Both the position numbers and the translations under genes were made by a program. Source: Novosphingobium chloroacetimidivorans (lineage in GTDB: Bacteria > Pseudomonadota > Alphaproteobacteria > Sphingomonadales > Sphingomonadaceae). From it: a DNA stretch of 49,733 nucleotides. Positions 32,764 through 41,917 of this stretch are shown in pieces (positions within the stretch are counted from its first letter, which is position 1; the number at the start of each line of letters is the position of its first letter). The notes beneath the pieces are model-generated. The model made no database searches. It was not told the DNA's origin and worked only from the letters and a program-made list of their open reading frames with translations. The stretch covers positions 1-49,733 of the forward strand of contig NZ_JACHLR010000023.1 in NCBI RefSeq assembly GCF_014204535.1, read 5' to 3'.

Positions 32764-35301
32764 TCACAGCTTGCGCAACGCAGGCGCGACCCTCACCGCC
32801 AGCAGCGGCAGCGAGCCGACCAGGCCGATGCCGAGCGTCAGCACCGATCCACCCGCGAGTGTCGCCAGGACCACACCCCAGTCCGGCGCCCAGCGGAACT
32901 CGAAGACTTCGACGATCACATACCACGCCGCGCCGGTGCCCAGCACCAGGGCGACGGAGCACAGCAATCCAGCCAGCAGCGCATACTCCAGCGCCTGAGC
33001 CCCAAGGATCTGCGCGCGCGTGGCGCCTAGGGTCTTGAGGATCACGCTGTCATAGCTGCGCGCCTGGCGCGAGGCGGCGATGGCGCCGACGAGCACGGCG
33101 ATGCCGGCCAGGATCGCGACCGATGCCGAGAGCAGGATCGCCGTCGCCATCTGGTCGAGGATCGTGCGAACCTGGCCCAGCACCTCGCTGACTTCGATGA
33201 TCGAAGCTGAGGGGAACGCCGCCAGCAGCGCACGAGCGACCGCACCCTCGTGGCGATCCTCGATATCGAGGGTGGCGGTGAGGCTGTGCGGCGCGGCCTG
33301 CAAGGTGTTGGGCGAGAACACCATGACATAGTTGAAGCCCATCGTGCTCCAGTTGACCTGCCGCAAGGACGCCACGCGCGCGGTGATCTCGCGCCCGAGC
33401 ACGCTGACGGTGATAGGATCGCCGACCCCGATCTTGAGCGTGCGTGCCGCCTCCTTGTCGAGCGAGATCAGCGGCGGCCCGGCATAGTCCCTCGGCCACC
33501 ACTGTCCTTCTGCGAGGTCGCTGCCTTGCGGCAGGACGTCCGAATAGGTGACGCCGCGCTCGCCACGCAGGATCCAGGCGTTGTCGGCCGCGCGGGCCTG
33601 GTCGGACAAGCGCTGCCCGCCGTAAGCGACGATCGTCCCGCGCAAGGCCGGCACGATGTTGAGCTTAGCTTCGGGCGCGGCCCGCCTAACCACCGCTACG
33701 AAGCGGTCGCGCTCGTCGGAGGGGACGTCGAGCACGAACTGGTTGGGCGCGCGCTCGGGCACGGCGCGGGTGATCTCGCTACCGAGGCTGGTCTGGATCG
33801 CGGCGAGCGTGACGAACAGCGTCAGCGCAAGGCCGAGGGCGATGACCAGGGCGACGGTCTGCGCGCCGGGCCGGTGCAGGTTCGCCAGCGCGAGCCGGAG
33901 CAAGGGGCGGCGCGGACGCGGCAGGCGCGCGGCGCCCAAGCGAATGGCCGCGCCGATGCCGAGGAGCACGAGCAGCACGGCACCGACCGAGCCCAGCACC
34001 GCAGCGGCAAACAGCGGCTCGCGCGCAGTCGCCAGCGCCAGGACGACGACCAGCGCGCCTGCGGGGGCGACGCCAAGCAAGGTACGGCGATCGAGCCGGC
34101 CCCGTGTCTCGACGCCGCCGCGCAGCTGAGCGTTGGCCGGCTGCGCACGGGCGCGCGAGAGCGGCGGCAGAGCGAAGGCCACGGCGATCAGCAGACCGTA
34201 TGCGGCGCTGGTCAGCAGCGGCAGCGGATAGATCCCGAAGCCCGGCGCGACCGGCAGGACGTCCCGCACCAGGGTGACCAGCACCAGCGGCAGCACCACG
34301 CCCGCCGCCAGTCCGGCGGCGACCGCCAACAGCGCGACCGTCCCGATTTCAAGCAGGTAGATGCGCGCGATGTCCTTGGCGGTGGCGCCCAGGATCTTGA
34401 ACGTGGCGATGCTGGTGCGCCGCAGGCCAAGGTAAGAGGCGACGCCATTGCTGACGCCGATGCCGGCGATCACCAGCGCGGCAAGGCCGATCAACGCGAG
34501 GAACTGGCCCATGCGCTCGAAGAAGCGGACCGCGCCGGGCGCCGCACGATCGCGGTCCTTGTACTCCCACCCGGCGGAAGGATGCGCGGCTTTCAGCCGC
34601 TCGACGGCCGCCTGTGGCGCAATGCCGGGATTGAGGCGCACGCGATACTTGGTTTCGTAAAGCGCGCCCGGCTGCAGCAGGCCGGTCCGTGCCATGCCCT
34701 CGGACGAGACGATCGCCACGGGGCCGAGCGTGAAGCCCTCGCCCACCCGATCGGGCTCGTCGGCGATGATCGCTGCGATACGGAACGTCGCCTCGCCGTA
34801 ACGGACCCAATCGCCTGGGCGCAGCAGCAGTCGCTCGGACAGGGCCCGGTCGACAAGGACCGCATCGGGTGCGAGCGGACGGTAAGTCCCGCTCGCAAGT
34901 TTCAGCGTGCCGTAAAGCGGGTATCTGCGATCTACAGCTTTCAGCTCCGTCAGCACAGCGTCAGGCGCGCCGACGGTCGGCTCGGCACGCCGGGCCATGG
35001 CTCGCGTGCGCACCGTGTCGCTGACTTGTCCGAGTGCCGCGAGCGACGCGTGCTCGGCCGCGCTGGTGCCGCGTTGGCTCATGGCGATCTCGATGTCGCC
35101 GCCCAGTAGCACGCGGCCACGGCTTGCGAGTTCGGAGGTGATCGAGCTGGTCAGGCTGCCGATCGTCGCCAGCGTCGCCACGCCGAGGAACAGGCAGACG
35201 AGCAGAAGCCGAAGGCCCCGGAAGCCGCCTTCGAGATCGCGACGGGCGATGCGCCAGCTGGCGCGCCAGCCCAGATCCTGCGTCACGCCCTTACCGCTCA
35301 A
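32764..35301 (-). CDS. ABC transporter permease, YbbP/FtsX-like
   Basis: An 845-residue inner-membrane permease of the large YbbP type, with two FtsX domains. There is an N-terminal helix (about residues 28-52), a periplasmic domain, a helix group at about 265-385, another pair at about 405-500, a second periplasmic domain and three final helices (about 725-840). Proteins of this class, with a YbbA-type ATPase, are thought to act as mechanotransmitters or lipid/lipoprotein-related exporters; in E. coli the ybbAP pair lies next to tesA, as here. The start is TTG at 35301, overlapping the ATPase stop by 4 bases; a GTG 15 bases later is an alternative. Confidence 0.88.
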   Translation of the reverse strand: MSGKGVTQDLGWRASWRIARRDLEGGFRGLRLLLVCLFLGVATLATIGSLTSSITSELASRGRVLLGGDIEIAMSQRGTSAAEHASLAALGQVSDTVRTRAMARRAEPTVGAPDAVLTELKAVDRRYPLYGTLKLASGTYRPLAPDAVLVDRALSERLLLRPGDWVRYGEATFRIAAIIADEPDRVGEGFTLGPVAIVSSEGMARTGLLQPGALYETKYRVRLNPGIAPQAAVERLKAAHPSAGWEYKDRDRAAPGAVRFFERMGQFLALIGLAALVIAGIGVSNGVASYLGLRRTSIATFKILGATAKDIARIYLLEIGTVALLAVAAGLAAGVVLPLVLVTLVRDVLPVAPGFGIYPLPLLTSAAYGLLIAVAFALPPLSRARAQPANAQLRGGVETRGRLDRRTLLGVAPAGALVVVLALATAREPLFAAAVLGSVGAVLLVLLGIGAAIRLGAARLPRPRRPLLRLALANLHRPGAQTVALVIALGLALTLFVTLAAIQTSLGSEITRAVPERAPNQFVLDVPSDERDRFVAVVRRAAPEAKLNIVPALRGTIVAYGGQRLSDQARAADNAWILRGERGVTYSDVLPQGSDLAEGQWWPRDYAGPPLISLDKEAARTLKIGVGDPITVSVLGREITARVASLRQVNWSTMGFNYVMVFSPNTLQAAPHSLTATLDIEDRHEGAVARALLAAFPSASIIEVSEVLGQVRTILDQMATAILLSASVAILAGIAVLVGAIAASRQARSYDSVILKTLGATRAQILGAQALEYALLAGLLCSVALVLGTGAAWYVIVEVFEFRWAPDWGVVLATLAGGSVLTLGIGLVGSLPLLAVRVAPALRKL

Positions 35302-35996
35302 GAGCGCTCGTCCGACACGATGCAGCCATCCGCCATGGTCAGCACGCGCCCACAGCGACGGGCGAGCGCCGGGTCATGGGTGATCATCAGCAGCGTCGCG
35401 CCCGCCTCGCGCTGGCGGTCGAACAACAGCTCGACGATGGCGCCGCTGGTCGTGCCGTCGAGGTTGCCGGTGGGCTCGTCGGCGAAGATGATGTTCGGGC
35501 GCGAGGCCACAGCGCGGGCGATCGCGACCCGCTGCTGCTCGCCGCCGGAAAGCTGTGCGGGGTAGTGGTGGACGCGGTGCCCCAGCCCCACCGCCTGCAA
35601 CTCGGCCTCGGCTCGGGCGAAGGCATCGGCCATGCCTGCAAGCTCCAGCGGAACCGCCACGTTCTCCAGCGCCGTCATCGTCGGCAGCAGGTGGAACGCC
35701 TGGAGGACGATGCCGATCCGCCCGCGCCGCGCGCGCGCCAGCCCGTCCTCGTCGAGCGAGGAGAAGGCGACGCCGGCGACCTCGACGTCACCGCCGCTCG
35801 CCTGCTCCAGGCCTGCGAGGATCGCCATCAACGATGACTTGCCCGAACCCGACGGCCCCAGGATCGCCGTGCTCGTCCCGCGCGCCACATCAAGGTCGAT
35901 GCCCTTGAGAATCTGCGTCGGAGCCTCGCGCGAGCCGAGTGTCAGGGTGACATTGCGTGCGCGGATCACAATATCCGCGACCGGATCGTTCGACAT
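35298..35996 (-). CDS. ABC transporter ATP-binding protein, YbbA-like
   Basis: A 232-residue ATPase of the MacB/LolD/YbbA class. Walker A GPSGSGKSS is at residues 47-55, the signature LSGGEQQRVAIARA and Walker B IIFADEPTGNLDG follow, with the switch histidine in LLMITHDPALARRC. The ATG at 35996 starts the family-like N-terminus; a longer open frame upstream crosses the divergent lipoprotein gene and is not credible. It drives the YbbP-type permease whose start overlaps its stop by 4 bases. Its start codon is only 16 bases from the start of the divergent GDSL gene. Confidence 0.93.
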   Translation of the reverse strand: MSNDPVADIVIRARNVTLTLGSREAPTQILKGIDLDVARGTSTAILGPSGSGKSSLMAILAGLEQASGGDVEVAGVAFSSLDEDGLARARRGRIGIVLQAFHLLPTMTALENVAVPLELAGMADAFARAEAELQAVGLGHRVHHYPAQLSGGEQQRVAIARAVASRPNIIFADEPTGNLDGTTSGAIVELLFDRQREAGATLLMITHDPALARRCGRVLTMADGCIVSDERS

Positions 35997-36012
35997 CGAC
36001 GGAGGGATTTCC

Positions 36013-36723
36013 TTGTTCAACAGGCTTGCCCCATATGCGGGCGCGTGGCTCCTCCTCCAAGGGGTGACGGGCTGTTCGCAAAAGAATGATGAGGCGGCGG
36101 CCCCCATCGTGAGCACCGAGGCGTCGCAAGCGACGCAAGGCGCGTCTCGACCCGCGGCGGACGGGAAGCTGGTGCTGGCGTTCGGAGACAGCCTCTATGC
36201 GGGTTACGGCGTGCTGCCGCAGCAGAGCTTCCCGGCGCGGCTCGAACGGGTACTCGCAGCACAGGGTATCGCCGCAACGGTCACCAACGCCGGCGTCTCG
36301 GGTGATACGACCGGTGCGGCGCGGCGGCGGCTCTCGTTCGTGCTCGACGGGCTCGCCCGCAAGCCCGATCTCGCGATGGTGAACCTTGGCGGCAACGATA
36401 TGCTGCGGGGGATCGATCCGGCCGAGACGCGCGCGAACCTGACGGCGATCTGCGAGGAACTGAAGCGCCGAGGGATCCCGATCCTGCTCACCGGCATGGT
36501 CGCCGCGCCCAATATGGGGGCGGATTATGCCGGCAAGTTCAACCCGATCTACGCCGACCTCGCGAAACGCTACGACGCCGCGCTTTACCCGTTCTTCCTG
36601 GGTGGGGTCGTAACCAGGCCCGAGCTGATGCAGCCGGACCGTGTGCACCCGACGCCCGCGGGGATCGACACGATCGTCGGCAAGGTCGCTCCGCTGGTGG
36701 CCAAGACACTGAAGTCCCAGTGA
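36013..36723 (+). CDS. tesA: GDSL-type esterase/lysophospholipase, TesA-like lipoprotein
   Basis: A 236-residue SGNH hydrolase of the TesA/arylesterase family, which cleaves acyl esters, lysophospholipids or acyl thioesters in the periplasm. All four SGNH blocks are present: FGDSLYAGYG (nucleophile serine), the glycine in a later loop (NAGVSGDTTG), NLGGNDMLRG, and DRVHPTPAG with the catalytic Asp and His. The start is TTG at 36013, supported by GGAGGG 6 bases upstream. The first 21 residues form a signal peptide ending VTGC, so the protein is probably a lipoprotein, unlike soluble E. coli TesA. It is divergent from the YbbA/YbbP exporter, as in E. coli. Confidence 0.85.
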   Translation: MFNRLAPYAGAWLLLQGVTGCSQKNDEAAAPIVSTEASQATQGASRPAADGKLVLAFGDSLYAGYGVLPQQSFPARLERVLAAQGIAATVTNAGVSGDTTGAARRRLSFVLDGLARKPDLAMVNLGGNDMLRGIDPAETRANLTAICEELKRRGIPILLTGMVAAPNMGADYAGKFNPIYADLAKRYDAALYPFFLGGVVTRPELMQPDRVHPTPAGIDTIVGKVAPLVAKTLKSQ

Positions 36724-36726
36724 CAG

Positions 36727-36756
36727 CATCGTCCCGGGTTCGACCCCGGGACGATG
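36727..36756. terminator. Perfect 12-bp hairpin between convergent genes
   Basis: CATCGTCCCGGG (36727-36738) and CCCGGGACGATG (36745-36756) pair perfectly around a 6-base loop. It lies 3 bases after the TesA-like stop and about 25 bases from the end of the convergent DUF3597 gene. No T tract follows on either strand, so it is a strong hairpin that could act as a bidirectional, probably Rho-assisted, terminator or an mRNA stabiliser. It may also belong to a dispersed repeat family. Confidence 0.65.
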
Positions 36757-36781
36757 GCCGATCCTTACTGGTGTCCGGCTC

Positions 36782-37207
36782 CTAGTTGCGCAAGCTGTCG
36801 GGTACCACGCCGCCGTTCTGCGCCAGCTTGTCCATGACCGCCCGATGGAGCGCGATGTTCTGCTCGGCCGAGCCGTGCTCACCGGCGTGGACGCTCAGTT
36901 CTTCGGCCAGTTCCTTGCGTGCCGACAGGCTGGAGTCGAGGTCCAGCAGCTTGAGCAAATCGACGATGGACGACTGATAGTTGCCGCCATGGTCGGGCTT
37001 CATCGCTGCCATCGCTTCCAGAACCGCGCCCACGTCGACGGAGGCAGGTGCTGGTTCTGGCGCAGCAGCCGCGGGCGTCGGAGCCGGCGTCGGCTGCGGC
37101 GCGGCAGTCGGTGCCGGAGCAGCCGGGGGCGTCAAAGCAGAGGGCGTGCCGGCCTTGGCTTTGTCGTGGTGGAAGATCTTGTTCATGATGTTGCCGAAGA
37201 GGCTCAT
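36782..37207 (-). CDS. DUF3597 domain protein
   Basis: A 141-residue protein. The first residues, MSLFGNIMNKIFHHDKAK, are followed by a long Pro/Ala-rich linker (about residues 20-55). A compact helical domain of the DUF3597 type follows (VDVGAVLEAMAAM, DLLKLLDLDSSLSARKELAEEL, ALHRAVMDKLAQNGGVVPDSLR). The domain is of unknown function; in some bacteria it is coupled to LysM-like modules, but none is present here. No signal peptide is visible. It is divergent from the DUF4142 gene across a 142-base spacer containing an EcfG-type promoter, which points away from this gene. Confidence 0.85.
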   Translation of the reverse strand: MSLFGNIMNKIFHHDKAKAGTPSALTPPAAPAPTAAPQPTPAPTPAAAAPEPAPASVDVGAVLEAMAAMKPDHGGNYQSSIVDLLKLLDLDSSLSARKELAEELSVHAGEHGSAEQNIALHRAVMDKLAQNGGVVPDSLRN

Positions 37208-37285
37208 GGGGTCGCTCCTGCTGATCCGAGGCAGCTGATGCTGCGAACTCAGGGGCTTAACGCACCAACGGGCGAAAGGTCCGTG

Positions 37286-37311
37286 GGAACGCGATGAGCT
37301 TACAGGCCGTT
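37286..37311 (+). promoter_or_regulatory. EcfG-type general stress promoter
   Basis: GGAAC (37286-37290), exactly 17 bases, then CGTT (37308-37311) matches the alphaproteobacterial EcfG consensus GGAAC-N16/17-CGTT. It lies 38 bases upstream of the DUF4142 start codon, a normal promoter distance. It indicates that the lipoprotein is induced in the PhyR-NepR-EcfG general stress response. Confidence 0.6.
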
Positions 37312-37349
37312 ATCGGCAAAGCGAACTGCACCGGCCCAGGAGCCCTGAC

Positions 37350-37931
37350 ATGAAGCATACCCTCGTACTTGCCGTCTCGATCGCCGCCCTATCCCTTGCC
37401 GGTTGCAAGAAATCCGAGGCTCCGGAAGGCAACGCCACCGCCACCACTGCGGCAAGCGAAGACCCAATGACCGGCGCGATGGCGCCCGCCACCCCTGCCG
37501 CCACGCCGGGCCAGACTTTCGCCGATACCGCCGCGGCCAGCGATCAATTCGAAATCGAAAGCTCGAAGCTGGCTGCGACCAAGGCGCAGTCGGCCAAGGT
37601 CAAGACCTTCGCCGAGCAGATGATCAAGGCGCACACCGATTCCACGGCCAAGCTCAAGACGGCGGCCGCGAACGCCTCGCCGGCGATCACGCCAGCACCC
37701 AAGCTGACGGCCATGCAGCAGCAGACGCTGGATGACCTGAACACGAAGTCCGGGGCCGAGTTCGATGCGGCTTACGCCAAGGCGCAGGCCGATGCGCACC
37801 AGATGACGCTCGATACCTTGAAGGCCTATTCGGCGAATGGCGATGTGCCCTCGCTCAAGAGCTTCGCCACGACGCTGGTGCCGATCGTGACCGCGCACCT
37901 GAACATGGTCAAGGGTCTGGCGAAGAGCTGA
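37350..37931 (+). CDS. DUF4142 lipoprotein
   Basis: A 193-residue secreted lipoprotein. The signal peptide ends in LAGC with the lipidated cysteine at C19, followed by a low-complexity Ala/Thr/Pro linker (about residues 22-55). A four-helix ferritin-like domain of the DUF4142 family comes next: FADTAAASDQFEIESSKLA, VKTFAEQMIKAHTDSTAKL, FDAAYAKAQADAHQMTLDTL and LKSFATTLVPIVTAHLNMVK. Many DUF4142 proteins in alphaproteobacteria appear with stress genes, but the biochemical role is unknown. AGGAG lies 7 bases before the ATG. The EcfG-type promoter 38 bases upstream points to induction by general stress. Confidence 0.88.
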   Translation: MKHTLVLAVSIAALSLAGCKKSEAPEGNATATTAASEDPMTGAMAPATPAATPGQTFADTAAASDQFEIESSKLAATKAQSAKVKTFAEQMIKAHTDSTAKLKTAAANASPAITPAPKLTAMQQQTLDDLNTKSGAEFDAAYAKAQADAHQMTLDTLKAYSANGDVPSLKSFATTLVPIVTAHLNMVKGLAKS

Positions 37932-37960
37932 GGGGCAATCAGCCCTCGTTATCTCTCCTT

Positions 37961-38050
37961 CGTCATCCCCGAGAAGGTGGGGATCCATCTCCTGACGTGG
38001 CGCAAGACGCACCACCGGGAGATGGACCTCCGCAGTTGCGGGGATGACGA
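37961..38050. repeat. Palindromic intergenic repeat, family A copy 2
   Basis: The left arm CGTCATCCCCGAGAAGGTGG continues to GGATCCATCTCC; the right arm is GGGAGATGGACCTCCGC followed by GCGGGGATGACG. The outer 12 bases and the GGAGATGG core are shared with the copy at 2381-2471. It lies between the convergent DUF4142 and ABC-F genes. Confidence 0.8.
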
Positions 38051-38083
38051 AGCTAAAGGTCGGAGCGCAGGCGCGAGCGAGAC

Positions 38084-39961
<1,878 letters not shown>

Positions 39962-40049
39962 GCGCGCGCCCTTAGCATTGCTGCGGGTGCGAAGCGAGAT
40001 GGGTCCTTCGTCATCGTACCCAGCGTGCGCGGGCTCACGCTCTATGGCT

Positions 40050-40126
40050 CGTCATTGCGAGCGCAGCGAAGCAATCCAGGGCGCCACCGCACGACCCTGA
40101 ATTGCTTCGCTGCGCTAGCAATGACG
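40050..40126. repeat. Palindromic repeat, family B
   Basis: The left arm CGTCATTGCGAGCGCAGCGA runs into AGCAATCCAGGG; the right arm CCCTGAATTGCTTCGCTGCG ends GCAATGACG. The arms are near-perfect inverted copies. This sequence is a widely spread bacterial repeat of the REP or MITE kind. It sits between two minus-strand genes, the ABC-F ATPase and the cNMP/flavoprotein gene. Confidence 0.85.
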
Positions 40127-40154
40127 AATTAGGGAGCGGGCGGATGAGCGCTCG

Positions 40155-41795
40155 TCAGGCCTCCGCCAGCTTGGCGTGGATCTGCGCCACGACCGCAGCG
40201 CCCTCACCCACTGCGGCAGCGACGCGCTTGGTGGAGCCGGCGCGCACGTCCCCGATGGCAAAGACGCCGGGCTGACTGGTCTCCAGCGGCAGGCCACCGC
40301 CTTCACCGGTGATCACGAAGCCCTTGGCATCGGTTTCGACGCAGCCTTGCAGCCATGCCGCGTTGGGGTCGGCGCCGATGAAGAGGAACATGTGCCGCAA
40401 CTCGCACCGTGAGGTTTCGCCGGTCTTGCGGTCGCGGAATACGGCGGCGGTCAGGCCGCTCTCGCGATCGCCCTCCAGCTCGGCGATTTCGCTGCCGACA
40501 TGCATGGTGACGTTGGGCAAGGCGGCGATCCGCTCGACCAGATAGTGCGACATCGTGGCTTCCAGCGGCCGCCGCACGATCAGGTGCAACTCCGCCACGT
40601 GAGCCGCAAGGAAAACCACGGCCTGCCCGGCCGAGTTGCCGCCGCCAACGAGCGCCACCTTCTCGTTGGCGCACAGCTTGGCCTCGATCGGCGAGGCCCA
40701 GTAGGAGATGCCGTTGCCCTCGAACTGCTCCAGCCCCGGCACATCGGGCCGGCGGTACCGCGCGCCCGACGCGATCACCAGCGTACGGGCTTGGACCTTG
40801 CGGTCCTCCGCAAGCTCCAGTGGGATCGGATCGCCAGCGCCTCGGTTCGCGCACGCCAGCTGCACCGCGCCCAGCGGGATCGCCATCTCCACTCCGAACT
40901 TGAGCGCCTGGTTATAGGCACGCCCCGCCAGCGCCTGGCCCGAGATGCCGGTCGGAAAGCCGAGATAGTTCTCTATCCGCGCCGAGGCACCCGCCTGCCC
41001 GCCCATCGCCCGCTCCTCGACGACGAGCACCGACAGGCCTTCCGACGCGGCATAGACCGAGGCCGCCAAACCGGCGGGCCCGGCGCCGACGATCGCCACG
41101 TCGTAGACCTTGTCCGGCGCGATCTCGGGCAGCATGCCCAGGCAGGCCGCGACTTCCGCCTCGCTCGGACGGCGCAGGATCGTGCCGTTGGGGCAGACAA
41201 GCAGCGGCAGCTCGTGCGGCAGCACGCCGATCCGCTCGACCAGCGCGTGACCCTCGGCATCGGCGGACGCATCGAGGACGAGGTTCGGATAGCCACTGCG
41301 GGTGAGGAAACCCTGGATGCGCACCACTTCGGGGCTGCCGGGCGTGCCGATCAGGATCGTGCCGGCGCCGCCATCCTCGATCAGCGCCACGCGCCGCAGG
41401 ATCAGCGCGCGCATGATCACCTCGCCCACGTCGGCCGAGCCGATCATCAGCGCGCGCAGGTGCGCCGCATCGAACGGCATCGCCGTACAGCCCTCGCTAC
41501 CCGCGCGACCACCGGCGATGGAGGGCCGACCCGAGAGCTGGTTGACCTCGCCGGTCAGCTGCCCGGCGCCATGCGTGGTGATCGCCGCCTCGTGATTGAG
41601 ACCGTCGCGGCGCACGACGTCGATCGTGCCGGCAAGGACAAGCCAGGCAGGAGCGTCGACCTCGCCGATGGCGTAGACCTCCTCTTCGGCCGGGAAGCAC
41701 TGCGGGGGTCCACTGGCAAAGCGCTTTGCCGTCTCGATCTGGTGCGGATCGAGGACGGGGAACATCTGATGCCGGCGGGTGTCGATCGTGCTCAT
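40155..41795 (-). CDS. Cyclic-nucleotide-domain / thioredoxin-reductase-like flavoprotein
   Basis: A 546-residue fusion. Residues about 20-130 look like a cNMP-binding (Crp-type) beta-roll; about 140-220 form a thioredoxin-like insert (VRIQGFLTRSGYPNLVLDAS, LLVCPNGTILRRPSEAEVA). From 230 on there is a thioredoxin-reductase-like FAD/NAD(P) flavoprotein with GAGPAG (237-242), GGQAGASARIENYLGFP, GGGNSAG (384-390) and the C-terminal FAIGDVRAGSTKRVA. Where classical thioredoxin reductase has CxxC after GISY, this protein reads WASPIEAKLC (366-375), so the redox pair is missing. The ATG at 41795 starts a sensible N-terminus; a longer open frame only reads through the neighbouring receptor gene antisense. 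Electron acceptor and ligand are unknown. Confidence 0.88.
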   Translation of the reverse strand: MSTIDTRRHQMFPVLDPHQIETAKRFASGPPQCFPAEEEVYAIGEVDAPAWLVLAGTIDVVRRDGLNHEAAITTHGAGQLTGEVNQLSGRPSIAGGRAGSEGCTAMPFDAAHLRALMIGSADVGEVIMRALILRRVALIEDGGAGTILIGTPGSPEVVRIQGFLTRSGYPNLVLDASADAEGHALVERIGVLPHELPLLVCPNGTILRRPSEAEVAACLGMLPEIAPDKVYDVAIVGAGPAGLAASVYAASEGLSVLVVEERAMGGQAGASARIENYLGFPTGISGQALAGRAYNQALKFGVEMAIPLGAVQLACANRGAGDPIPLELAEDRKVQARTLVIASGARYRRPDVPGLEQFEGNGISYWASPIEAKLCANEKVALVGGGNSAGQAVVFLAAHVAELHLIVRRPLEATMSHYLVERIAALPNVTMHVGSEIAELEGDRESGLTAAVFRDRKTGETSRCELRHMFLFIGADPNAAWLQGCVETDAKGFVITGEGGGLPLETSQPGVFAIGDVRAGSTKRVAAAVGEGAAVVAQIHAKLAEA

Positions 41796-41860
41796 GCAAG
41801 CGGTGTTGCAGGACCGATCGTGTCCAGCAAGAGCGTTGGCGCCCTCGCCGATAGACCGGA

Positions 41861-41895
41861 AACGAAAGGGCCGCAGCTGCTGCCAGCCGCGGCCC
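41861..41895 (-). terminator. Rho-independent terminator of the TonB receptor gene
   Basis: Read on the minus strand, GGGCCGC (41895 to 41889) and GCGGCCC (41874 to 41868) form a 7-base stem around a 14-base loop that can pair further, followed immediately by TTTCGTT. It lies about 25 bases after the receptor stop codon and is a good intrinsic terminator for that gene. Confidence 0.75.
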
Positions 41896-41917
41896 ATCCA
41901 CAGTCGAGAGCCGAGGC

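Noticed and set aside
33250..35109. A 619-residue plus-strand frame opposite the YbbP-type permease
   Set aside because: The translation is Arg/Gly/Asp-rich with no membrane or domain pattern, whereas the minus strand encodes a typical FtsX-domain permease.
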